Shown in pieces: positions 17,683 through 24,748 of a stretch of 64,000 nt of DNA (position 1 is the stretch's first letter; the number at the start of each line of letters is the position of its first letter). Made by a program: the position numbers and the translations under genes. The notes under the pieces are model-generated. The model was not told the origin of the DNA. It made no database searches and worked only from the letters and a program-made list of their open reading frames with translations. Source of the DNA: Thalassomonas haliotis. Its GTDB lineage: Bacteria > Pseudomonadota > Gammaproteobacteria > Enterobacterales > Alteromonadaceae. The DNA is taken from assembly GCF_028657945.1 (NCBI RefSeq), contig NZ_CP059693.1:682001-746000 (forward strand). Reading direction: 5' to 3'.

Positions 17683-18138
17683 ATGATCAACAAAGCCCAT
17701 ATTTACGGCTTATTTGCTGTGCTTTTCCTGTTGTCTGCCTGCGCCGGCCACAAGGAAAAACCTGTTGAAGAAATCTTTGTTACCCAGATCAGGGAAGACG
17801 ATTCGAAAATGTTTGCTTTTACCCTGAAGTCGGAAAGGGCCGGGCGTGGTGATAAGGCACGCAATAAAACGGCGGCTAAACCGGGCAAAGCTCGTAAAGG
17901 CGGCAGGCAGAAAGGTACAGGCAAAGCCGAAGGCCGGGAGCGTGAGAATCCGCTGGCGGGGATTGTTCAGCAACGCCTGGAACAAAGGTTAAGCGAAAAC
18001 GGCTATTGCAGCGCCGGTTATATCGAGCTGGAACGTTATGCCACCCGGGGAGGGATGACGGTTCGCGGGGAATGTCATGACAGTGCCACGGCTAACGACA
18101 GGCAACGGTTTCCCAACCAGATGAACGGAGAAATTTAG
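17683..18138 (+). CDS. Small basic lipoprotein, unknown
   Basis: A 151-residue predicted lipoprotein with signal FAVLFLLSAC (lipobox LSAC, Cys near residue 20). The middle is a low-complexity, Lys/Gly/Arg-rich segment (about residues 55-90) that looks disordered. The C-terminal part, QQRLEQRLSENGYCSAGYIELERY, is more ordered and has two Cys that may pair. The stop codon abuts the ATG of the DUF6515 gene, so the two are co-translated. An AAGGGGGAAA site precedes the ATG. I do not recognise a family; a cell-envelope role is inferred from the signal alone. Confidence 0.65.
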   Translation: MINKAHIYGLFAVLFLLSACAGHKEKPVEEIFVTQIREDDSKMFAFTLKSERAGRGDKARNKTAAKPGKARKGGRQKGTGKAEGRERENPLAGIVQQRLEQRLSENGYCSAGYIELERYATRGGMTVRGECHDSATANDRQRFPNQMNGEI

Positions 18139-18798
18139 ATGAAGAAATTAACAGCTAAAGTCTCGGTGATGGTGTTATCCGGCTTAGTGTTTTTATTGCC
18201 TCAGGCCTTGGCAGAGCAGCATAAACACAGGGGCAAAGAGCACCACAAGCACAGTGTGCCGGTAGCCCATAAACAAAAATACCATAAAGTCGGTTATAAG
18301 GTAAAAGCATTGCCTTTGGGTTATCGCAAGCTGCTGGTGCGGGGCGTGCCTTTTTATTTTAATGCCGGGGTTTTTTACCGGACTTCGCCATCGGGTTATG
18401 TGGTGGTTCAAGCCCCTCTCGGCGCCAGAATTAATGCCCTGCCTCTGGGTTATATCAGTTTTAGCTTAGGGGTGAACCGTTATTTTCATGTCAACGGCAC
18501 TTATTACCTGAAGGAAAAGAACAGCTATGTAGTGGTCGAGAAACCCGAAGGGGCGGCAACCGATACAAGGCTGCTGGCACAGGCGACACCGGCAAACGAA
18601 GCCGGCAGTCCTTTAGTGGTCTATCCCAATAAGGGCCAATCAGAGAGACAGCGTCAGCAGGATAAGTTCGAATGTTACCAGTGGGCAGTAACAGAATCCG
18701 GGGTTGACCCGCTACAAAGCAAACCGGCTGTGGCTAACCGTCATTATCAAAAAGCCTATACCAGCTGTTTGCAGGGCAGGGGTTACACCGTTAATTAA
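18139..18798 (+). CDS. DUF6515-type secreted surface protein
   Basis: A 219-residue secreted protein: signal peptide (VMVLSGLVFLLPQALA), a His/Lys-rich stretch (residues 25-52) that could bind metal, and a duplicated module. Each module repeats LPLGY followed by a strand pair: KALPLGYRKLLVRGVPFYF with YRTSPSGYVVVQAP, and NALPLGYISFSLGVNRYFH with YLKEKNSYVVVEKP. This is the DUF6515 pattern. A C-terminal Cys-containing region (KFECYQWAVTESG...YTSCLQGRGY) follows, resembling glycine-zipper-associated tails. Function unknown. Its start directly follows the upstream stop, and a terminator lies just after its stop. Confidence 0.7.
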   Translation: MKKLTAKVSVMVLSGLVFLLPQALAEQHKHRGKEHHKHSVPVAHKQKYHKVGYKVKALPLGYRKLLVRGVPFYFNAGVFYRTSPSGYVVVQAPLGARINALPLGYISFSLGVNRYFHVNGTYYLKEKNSYVVVEKPEGAATDTRLLAQATPANEAGSPLVVYPNKGQSERQRQQDKFECYQWAVTESGVDPLQSKPAVANRHYQKAYTSCLQGRGYTVN

Positions 18799-18806
18799 CA
18801 TTGTTC

Positions 18807-18832
18807 GGGAGCTTAGCGGCTCCCTTTTCTTT
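18807..18832 (+). terminator. Rho-independent terminator after the DUF6515 gene
   Basis: GGGAGC-TTAGCG-GCTCCC forms a six-base-pair stem followed by TTTTCTTTT, eight bases after the stop codon. Confidence 0.85.
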
Positions 18833-19234
18833 TGTGCGCGGTATTATCTGTGAAAATAAAGGCATAGGAGTCTTGCCTGCAATAATAGCAAAGCTGCCTT
18901 TTAGGGACGGTCGGCAGCGTTTTTCAACGGCTTTGCCGACTGATCTTATACCGGCATTTGTTTAAACTTTACCAGTCATCCGATCAGTAATTCATATTTC
19001 TCTAACATAAGTTCGTTAAAAAGCGCCATTTCCCGCTAGAATTTTGTAATAATTTTTCATGTTAGAGCCTATTTATTATAGCTTACAGCATATTTTTATA
19101 TAGAAAGACGCTTGTAATGGTCAAGGTATTTGCAATACCATGTAAAACCATAAGAAAAATAATAATTTCAGCCGGTGAAAACAAAGTAAAAAAGTTCACC
19201 TAAAATTACAACATTTATTCGTTAGGACATCATA
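18833..19234. other. Intergenic leader region before malic enzyme
   Basis: About 400 bases without a convincing ORF. The region is AT-rich toward its right end and holds three inverted repeats: GTCGGCA/TGCCGAC at 18910-18940, GGTATT-TGC-AATACC at 19125-19139 and GGTGAA/TTCACC at 19174-19200. It probably contains the promoter and 5' leader of the malic enzyme gene; no operator for a named regulator is recognised. Confidence 0.5.
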
Positions 19235-20479
19235 ATGACAGATCTGCGTCAACAGGCTCTTGATTATCACGCACACCCCACGCCAGGCAAGATCAGCGTG
19301 GAGATCACCACTCCAGCAGAAACCAGTATAGATTTAGCCCTCGCCTATAGCCCCGGTGTTGCCGAGCCGGTAAGGGAAATCGCGGAAAATCCTGATGATG
19401 TCTATAAATATACCGGTAAAGGCAATACCGTTGCCGTTATCTCCAACGGCACCGCCATTTTAGGCCTGGGTAACTTGGGTCCTATGGCCTCTAAGCCGGT
19501 TATGGAAGGTAAGGCGCTATTATTCAAACGTTTTGCCAACATCAACTCGTTTGATATTGAAGTGAAACACAAAACGGTTGAAGACTTTATCAATACCGTG
19601 GCCAATATTGCCGACAGTTTTGGCGGCATCAACCTTGAAGATATCAAGGCGCCGGAATGTTTTGTGATTGAAAAAGCCCTGATCGAAAGATGTAAGATCC
19701 CGGTATTTCATGACGACCAGCACGGCACCGCCATCGTAACCTGTGCCGGTATGTTAAATGCGCTCGACATCCAGGGCAAAGACATCAAACAGGCCAACAT
19801 TGTTTGTCTTGGCGCCGGTGCCGCTGCCATTGCCTGTATGGAACTCTTGATCAAGTGCGGCGCCCAGCGTGAAAAAATTTACATGCTCGACACTAAAGGG
19901 GTTGTCCATACCCGCCGGGATGACTTAAACGAATATAAGAAATTATTTGCCAATAATACCGACAAGCGCACCCTGGAAGATGCCATTGCCGGCGCCGACG
20001 TTTTTGTCGGGGTATCCGGTCCTGATTTATTAACCGCAGAGCACCTGAAATTAATGGCGCCAAACCCGGTCGTGTTTGCCTGTTCAAATCCGGATCCGGA
20101 AATTAAACCTGAACTGGCGCTGGCGACCCGCGACGATGTCATTATCGCTACCGGTCGTTCAGATTATCCGAACCAGGTAAATAATGTTTTATGTTTCCCG
20201 TTTATTTTCCGTGGCGCCTTAGATGTCCGCGCCCGTATCATTAACGACGAAATGAAAATTGCCGCAGTACACGCGATAAAAGATCTTGCCAAGGAAGAGG
20301 TGCCGGCAGAAGTACTGACCGCCAGCGGTGATAAATCACTGACCTTTGGTAAAGACTACATTATTCCTAAACCTATGGATTCCAGGTTATGTGCCAAAGT
20401 GGCCAAAGCCGTTGCCCAAGCCGCCATTGACTCTGGCGTAGCCGCATTAGAGATGCCGGAAAACTACATGGCAGACTAG
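19235..20479 (+). CDS. NAD(P)-dependent malic enzyme (short form)
   Basis: Oxidatively decarboxylates malate to pyruvate with reduction of NAD or NADP. The 414-residue protein matches the catalytic part of MaeB-type enzymes: YSPGVAEPVREI, YTGKGNTVAVISNG with the catalytic Tyr, LEDIKAPECFVIE and FHDDQHGTAIVT with metal ligands, and a dinucleotide fold with VCLGAGAAAIACMELL. It lacks the C-terminal phosphotransacetylase-like domain of E. coli MaeB (about 760 residues), which is normal for the short bacterial form. Cofactor preference cannot be read reliably. It stands alone, with a long leader upstream and a 51-bp tandem repeat directly after its stop. Confidence 0.93.
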   Translation: MTDLRQQALDYHAHPTPGKISVEITTPAETSIDLALAYSPGVAEPVREIAENPDDVYKYTGKGNTVAVISNGTAILGLGNLGPMASKPVMEGKALLFKRFANINSFDIEVKHKTVEDFINTVANIADSFGGINLEDIKAPECFVIEKALIERCKIPVFHDDQHGTAIVTCAGMLNALDIQGKDIKQANIVCLGAGAAAIACMELLIKCGAQREKIYMLDTKGVVHTRRDDLNEYKKLFANNTDKRTLEDAIAGADVFVGVSGPDLLTAEHLKLMAPNPVVFACSNPDPEIKPELALATRDDVIIATGRSDYPNQVNNVLCFPFIFRGALDVRARIINDEMKIAAVHAIKDLAKEEVPAEVLTASGDKSLTFGKDYIIPKPMDSRLCAKVAKAVAQAAIDSGVAALEMPENYMAD

Positions 20480-20490
20480 TCCCCGCTTTT

Positions 20491-20601
20491 ATATTCAGGA
20501 CGAATGGTATGCCGCGATCACATGGACGTGAAAGAGCGGCGATATTCAGGACGAATGGTATGCCGCGATCACACGGACGTGAAAGAGCGGCGATATTCAG
20601 G
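20491..20601. repeat. 51-bp tandem repeat, two copies plus a partial third
   Basis: Two units (20491-20541 and 20542-20592) are identical except for CATGGACGTG versus CACGGACGTG, then the first nine bases recur at 20593. Each unit holds a self-complementary core: GCCGC...GCGGC enclosing CAC...GTG, so it can fold as a hairpin. It sits 12 bases after the malic enzyme stop and may act as a 3' mRNA structure. It is too short to be a gene. Confidence 0.85.
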
Positions 20602-20869
20602 GCACTCAGTCTTTTCTCTTTTATAGATGCACAAGCATAAGAGTTTGACTCGGATGGTATTTACGCTTTTTTATACAAATACCTTACGTATTTGATTGCT
20701 CTTGACTTATTTACCTTCTCTTCTTGATGTCACTTGTTGCAGCTGCAATAAGCCATTGTGCTCAAAGAGTAATCGCGTATAATCCCCAGCCTGTTGCTGT
20801 GCTGCCATCAATGTTAGTGGCGGTTTTGCATATATGTTCTTCTTATATGTTTTAACAAGGATTTTAAAA
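20602..20869. other. Intergenic region before the XRE regulator
   Basis: About 270 AT-rich bases after the 51-bp repeat. It presumably holds the promoter of the XRE-membrane protein pair. Short ORFs on the reverse strand have no family resemblance or ribosome-binding site. No operator is recognised with confidence. Confidence 0.4.
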
Positions 20870-21130
20870 TTGTATAAATACGATAAAGCGAAAATGGTAG
20901 ATGACCTCAAACAAATGCGCCAGGACTCGGGTATCAGTCAGAAAGCATTGGCACAGAGGATCGGTTTAAGCCGGGAAACCATAGTTGCTATCGAAAACAA
21001 ATACCCGGGGGCGATCGCGACCCTGGAAATGGATACTGTCAAACTCTGGTTTCGGGCCTGTAAAGGTCAGGCAGATCCTTCTATTCTGTTACGCTTTAAA
21101 AACGGACTTATCGCTTTTTTCGGCATTTAA
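20870..21130 (+). CDS. XRE-family helix-turn-helix regulator
   Basis: A small DNA-binding protein of 86 residues. The helix-turn-helix reads QMRQDSGISQKALAQRIGLS followed by RETIVAIENKYPGA, typical of Cro/C1-type (XRE) regulators. The TTG at 20870 is preferred as start: AAGGA lies eight bases upstream, while the later ATG at 20894 lacks a site and the longer frame (ATG 20834) adds an unrelated hydrophobic stretch. The C-terminal 30 residues are too short for a ligand domain. One base separates it from the following membrane-protein gene, so the two form an operon; it may regulate that operon or the repeat protein downstream. Confidence 0.8.
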   Translation: MYKYDKAKMVDDLKQMRQDSGISQKALAQRIGLSRETIVAIENKYPGAIATLEMDTVKLWFRACKGQADPSILLRFKNGLIAFFGI

Positions 21131-21131
21131 T

Positions 21132-21839
21132 ATGTTATTAAAAGCCCTGTCGGAAAAAGCATTAACCGCATTCCTTGCGGGTATGCTGATCATCATAGGT
21201 ATTTTCACCTTTGATAATGCGCTTTTATTTGACAGGATGTACTTTGCTTCTCTGGCTTTTGTCATTCTGCTAAGCCATAAAAATATTAATATTGCTGGTA
21301 TAGCGTTAATTATCATTCTTGCTAAATTTGCTGAAGAGGCCGGATGGTATCTGCTTGATGATAATCTGCTGAGCAGGTTGTTTGTTTATCTTTCCCTGTT
21401 GGCCACCTTAGTGATCATCAAGGAAGAAGAATACCGTAAACCCGTTATCATACTGTATATTTTGGCCTTAGGCTCTGAAGTTTACTGGGCTATTACGGCT
21501 TATGACGGGCCGGAAATTTACTGGTATTTGTATGAGTTCAATCTTCTGATCTTCATTCGTCACTATATATTCATGCGGGTTTTTTTCACCAGCCGCTTTT
21601 TTCCGGGCACATCAAAATCCCTGGATTTAGATGTGAATGTCCATGATTTGATGACAGCCTTCATGTTTGTGCATGCACTTGTCGTGCTGGAGTATTTGGC
21701 GCGGCATTTACTTGGTTTTGATATAAAAATCATTTGGTCTTTTAACGCTGTTATTTTTCATGCTCTTAAGGTTTATCTGGTTTTTATTATGCTGCATGGC
21801 AGTGCCCAGCTCACCCTGGCGAATAAATTCAATGCTTAA
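21132..21839 (+). CDS. Polytopic membrane protein coupled to the XRE regulator, unknown
   Basis: A 235-residue integral membrane protein with six to seven hydrophobic segments (for example AFLAGMLIIIGIFTF, YFASLAFVILLS, AGIALIIILAKFAEEAGW, LFVYLSLLATLVII and a C-terminal VYLVFIMLHGSAQL). Acidic and aromatic residues lie between the helices (EEEYRKP, YDGPEIYWYLYEF). The true start is the ATG at 21132, one base after the XRE stop; the longer frame starting at 20985 only overlaps the regulator. I do not recognise the family. Close spacing suggests it works with the XRE protein, for example as a signal-receiving partner, but this is inference. Confidence 0.6.
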   Translation: MLLKALSEKALTAFLAGMLIIIGIFTFDNALLFDRMYFASLAFVILLSHKNINIAGIALIIILAKFAEEAGWYLLDDNLLSRLFVYLSLLATLVIIKEEEYRKPVIILYILALGSEVYWAITAYDGPEIYWYLYEFNLLIFIRHYIFMRVFFTSRFFPGTSKSLDLDVNVHDLMTAFMFVHALVVLEYLARHLLGFDIKIIWSFNAVIFHALKVYLVFIMLHGSAQLTLANKFNA

Positions 21840-22024
21840 TGGCTCTTGCCGTTAAACGCTCGATTATTTCATCAGCTATTTCTTTTTAATTTCATCATAA
21901 TTCTTCCGTGGAACGGTCAGCGATGATTTAACTCTTTAGGTGTGGATTGCAATACACAGCTAAAGAGTTGTTATCTGAGTGTTTTCCACACCATTATTTT
22001 GTTAATCAACATCTGGAGCGAATT

Positions 22025-22522
22025 ATGAGAAATTTATTATTGGTAACCCTAGCGACTTCTTCGTTAATTGGTATAGCTAAGCCTGTTCAGGCCGATATGG
22101 GGGGAAGGACCAAACCGCCGGTGGCGTTTGTTCAGGCGGAGGATATGGGGGGAAGGACCAAACCGCCGGTGATATTTATTCAGGCAGAGGATATGGGGGG
22201 AAGAACCAAGCCGCCGGTGGCATTTGTTCAGGCAGAGGATATGGGGGGAAGAACCAAACCGCCGGTGGCATTTGTTCAGGCAGAGGATATGGGGGGAAGG
22301 ACCAAACCGCCGGTGATATTTATTCAGGCAGAGGATATGGGGGGAAGGACCAAACCGCCGGTGGCATTTATTCAGGCAGAGGATATGGGGGGAAGAACCA
22401 AACCGCCGGTGATATTTGTTCAGGCGGAGGATATGGGGGGAAGGACCAAACCGCCGGCAGAAGCTCAATATAATTTATGGCACAGGTTCGTTGACATGTA
22501 TTGTCTGAATTTGCCATGTTAG
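22025..22522 (+). CDS. Secreted protein made of 16-residue DMGGRTKPP repeats
   Basis: A 165-residue protein with a clear signal peptide (LLLVTLATSSLIGIAKPVQA), after which seven complete 16-residue repeats of the form DMGGRTKPPVxFxQAE run head to tail, then a truncated eighth and the tail AEAQYNLWHRFVDMYCLNLPC-like end with two Cys. The repeats begin at the predicted signal-peptidase site. Variation is confined to Ala/Ile and Val/Ile at positions 11 and 13. Pro, Gly, Arg and Lys content suggests an extended chain, perhaps a precursor cleaved into identical peptides or a wall/metal-binding protein. GGAG precedes the ATG at 22025 by six bases. A terminator follows. No known family recognised. 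Confidence 0.75.
   Translation: MRNLLLVTLATSSLIGIAKPVQADMGGRTKPPVAFVQAEDMGGRTKPPVIFIQAEDMGGRTKPPVAFVQAEDMGGRTKPPVAFVQAEDMGGRTKPPVIFIQAEDMGGRTKPPVAFIQAEDMGGRTKPPVIFVQAEDMGGRTKPPAEAQYNLWHRFVDMYCLNLPC
22094..22456. repeat. 48-bp coding tandem repeat, seven full copies plus a partial
   Basis: Units of 48 bases start at 22094 and continue to 22429, with a partial eighth from 22430. Sequence differences between units are few and recur in a patchwork (GTGGCGTTT/GTGATATTT, AAGGACC/AGAACC), as expected from unequal recombination. Because 48 is a multiple of three, copy-number change keeps the frame. Confidence 0.95.
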
Positions 22523-22540
22523 GTATCACCCGGTGAAGTG

Positions 22541-22587
22541 AAGCCCGGGTATCGCGAAAGTTAGACTGATACACGGGCTTTTTATTT
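22541..22587 (+). terminator. Rho-independent terminator after the repeat protein
   Basis: AGCCCGGGTATC pairs with GATACACGGGCT (one mismatch) around a 14-base loop, followed by TTTTTATTT. It lies 20 bases after the stop. Confidence 0.85.
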
Positions 22588-22601
22588 ATCCTGGCGCAAA
22601 A

Positions 22602-24443
22602 TTATAACGTTTTCATATACTCCACCAGCGCCCAACGCTGGGTTGTGCTGAGATCCGAGCCGTAGCTGTGGCCGCGGTTGGAGCTGCCCGGGATGATATT
22701 GCCCTTGTCATCCACCACCCGAAACCGTGACAGCCCCTGGTCGGTTTTATAACCCACCCTGGCAGGGTCGAACTCCCGGCTGCCGACCCAGAAACTGGTT
22801 GAACGCTGCTCAGGTTTTTTCAGTAACTCCCACAGGTTGGGGATAGAACCGTTGTGCATATAAGGCGCGGTGGCCCAAATGCCGTTTAACGGCCGCGCCT
22901 TGTAAACCAGGCCGGTAAGGTCGCGGTCATCGCCTTTTTGCGAGCTGTTGCCGGTTTTTTTACTCTTGTACATGGCCTTAAGTGCGTCGAAATGGGCTTT
23001 AAGGTGGTCTTTCATGGTGGTGCCTGCAACTTTTTTATCCAGCTTGCCGTCTATTTTTACCGGTTTTAATCCGGCCTCCAGTGCCGTGATCGGGTCTTTT
23101 AATACCAGGCCGACCACACCATTGGCGGGAATGAGAATGGCCGGGGTCACTTCCTTAAAGCGGGCACCGGCTAAAATTTGGCTTTTCTCCCCTTCAAGGA
23201 ACAGGGACTTTGCCATATGAAAATCGGCGTTCCAGGCGGTTTCCGGATCTGTGCCGACCTCGGCCACCGGGGTTTTTACCGAGATGTATTTATCTCCCTC
23301 GTCAGCCCTTGGGATCACCTGGTGGCACTCGGCGCAATATTGTTTATATAATTGCTTCCCTTGCCCGGCTTTATCGGCATCTACAGCCGGCAAATATTGT
23401 TCAGGCCACTGCGGCGAGCGCAAATCGCGCACCCAGGTTTCCAAATCCCCGAGATAGAGCATTTCCACGGTGGAAGAATAGCGGCTTTCGCCGCCTTTAA
23501 GCCGGTCTTTGATGGACGTATTGTTAATATTTAAATGGCCGAATACCCCGACCACTTCACCCATATTGCGGATTAACGGCCCGATCACCGGGGTATTGGG
23601 GGCCGAAGCATTCCACTGCACCACATCCGACTGATGGGTGCCCCACAAAAAGGGATATGACACCGGGGCGGTGGGCGAATTGCCGTTGGTTAAATCCCGC
23701 AGGGCAAAAACACTGCCGGCGTTTTGGATATTGCCGAAGGCATCGAGACGGGCGTAACTGGTAAAGTCGGGGTCGTAGTTCTCCGGCAGGGCATTGACCA
23801 TGCGGCGCTCGGTCAGGTCTTTAGCCAGCTGGCCAAGGCGCTGTTTAAGAGCCTGCGCCTTTGACTCGTTGTAGTCACTGGCCAGTACCTTGCGGGCAAA
23901 ACGCTCAAACTTGGCCGCATCACTGTGGGTGTTGTTCAGGGCATCCACCAGGCGGCTGAAAAATAGCACGAAATTGGCCAGGGTTGGCGCGCCTTCGATT
24001 AACATACGAGTGCCGTTATAGTCGAGCTGGTTGGTATGGCAGGCGGCGCAGGTCATGCCCATCCAGGGTTCGCCGCTTTTCTGATCTTTCCCCAGGGCAA
24101 AACCTATCGGCAGGCCCGCCGGATTTTCCAGCGACGAGGGCATGGGCAGATAGCGCAAAAATTCCATATGGGCGCTGCTGCGGAAATATTCCCGGCTGTC
24201 CGGCTGTTCCAGCCAGGTAAACCAGGTGTAGGGCATAATGCGCGCGCCCTGGTCGGTAAACCAGAACTTCATCCTGATCTCGTCATTCCATGCCTGCGGC
24301 AGCTCTACCCGGGTAGGGGTCTCGCCAATGGCCGGGGTCATCAGGGACTTTTCGGCGCCGGGGCTATAACCTTGCTCCGTAGCGCAACCGATCACAAGAG
24401 AAGCGGCAGCCAGGGCCGAGACAAACAGGAGGGGTGTTTTCAT
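22602..24443 (-). CDS. Dihaem cytochrome c lipoprotein, RoxA/cytochrome-c-peroxidase-like
   Basis: A 613-residue lipoprotein (lipobox VIGC, Cys20) with two haem c sites, CAACH at 132-136 and CAECH at 370-374. It also has PYMHNGSIPNL near 527-537, the segment that in MauG/cytochrome c peroxidase and RoxA families lies by the distal haem. Size, two widely spaced haems and this motif recall RoxA/RoxB rubber oxygenases and their uncharacterised relatives. A polyisoprene substrate is not implied: the catalytic environment cannot be checked here. The ATG at 24443 has AAGGAAA upstream and gives the lipoprotein signal directly, unlike the longer frame from 24500. It seems monocistronic. Confidence 0.8.
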   Translation of the reverse strand: MKTPLLFVSALAAASLVIGCATEQGYSPGAEKSLMTPAIGETPTRVELPQAWNDEIRMKFWFTDQGARIMPYTWFTWLEQPDSREYFRSSAHMEFLRYLPMPSSLENPAGLPIGFALGKDQKSGEPWMGMTCAACHTNQLDYNGTRMLIEGAPTLANFVLFFSRLVDALNNTHSDAAKFERFARKVLASDYNESKAQALKQRLGQLAKDLTERRMVNALPENYDPDFTSYARLDAFGNIQNAGSVFALRDLTNGNSPTAPVSYPFLWGTHQSDVVQWNASAPNTPVIGPLIRNMGEVVGVFGHLNINNTSIKDRLKGGESRYSSTVEMLYLGDLETWVRDLRSPQWPEQYLPAVDADKAGQGKQLYKQYCAECHQVIPRADEGDKYISVKTPVAEVGTDPETAWNADFHMAKSLFLEGEKSQILAGARFKEVTPAILIPANGVVGLVLKDPITALEAGLKPVKIDGKLDKKVAGTTMKDHLKAHFDALKAMYKSKKTGNSSQKGDDRDLTGLVYKARPLNGIWATAPYMHNGSIPNLWELLKKPEQRSTSFWVGSREFDPARVGYKTDQGLSRFRVVDDKGNIIPGSSNRGHSYGSDLSTTQRWALVEYMKTL

Positions 24444-24748
24444 ACTATGCTTTCCTTGCCAGAATAAATTATTAGTTTTGTTGTGTTTCAGTCTAGGCAA
24501 TAATTCTCAGCCGTGAAAGAAAAGGGCTGAAAGAAAAGGGCTGAAAGAAAACCTAAGCAGAAAGAGAGGGGCAGCGCCATAGCGGAAAGCTTTTGCCCTG
24601 TAGTCAGCGCTAAACATAGCGCTAAATTTGCGTTATGGCGGCATAATCTCGGCTTCATCGCCGGGGTTAACCGTTTGATTGCCGCAAGTTTCAGTATTTT
24701 CCACAATCACAGCTCTCTTGATGCCCGAGCTGAGTGTATGCCCCGGGC
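24444..24748. other. Intergenic region with a 14-bp tandem repeat
   Basis: About 305 bases upstream of the cytochrome gene. A 14-bp unit TGAAAGAAAAGGGC occurs at 24514 and 24528, with a third partial copy to 24551; on the coding strand of the cytochrome gene it reads as pyrimidine-rich. The rest probably carries the cytochrome promoter. No ORF is supported. Confidence 0.55.

Noticed and set aside
20707-20910. 67-residue reverse-strand ORF before the XRE regulator
   Set aside because: No ribosome site, overlaps the regulator start, no family resemblance.
22064-22468. 134-residue reverse-strand ORF opposite the repeat protein (CRRFGPSPHILCLNK repeats)
   Set aside because: Open only because the 48-bp units repeat in frame on both strands; no signal peptide or ribosome site, while the forward ORF has both.
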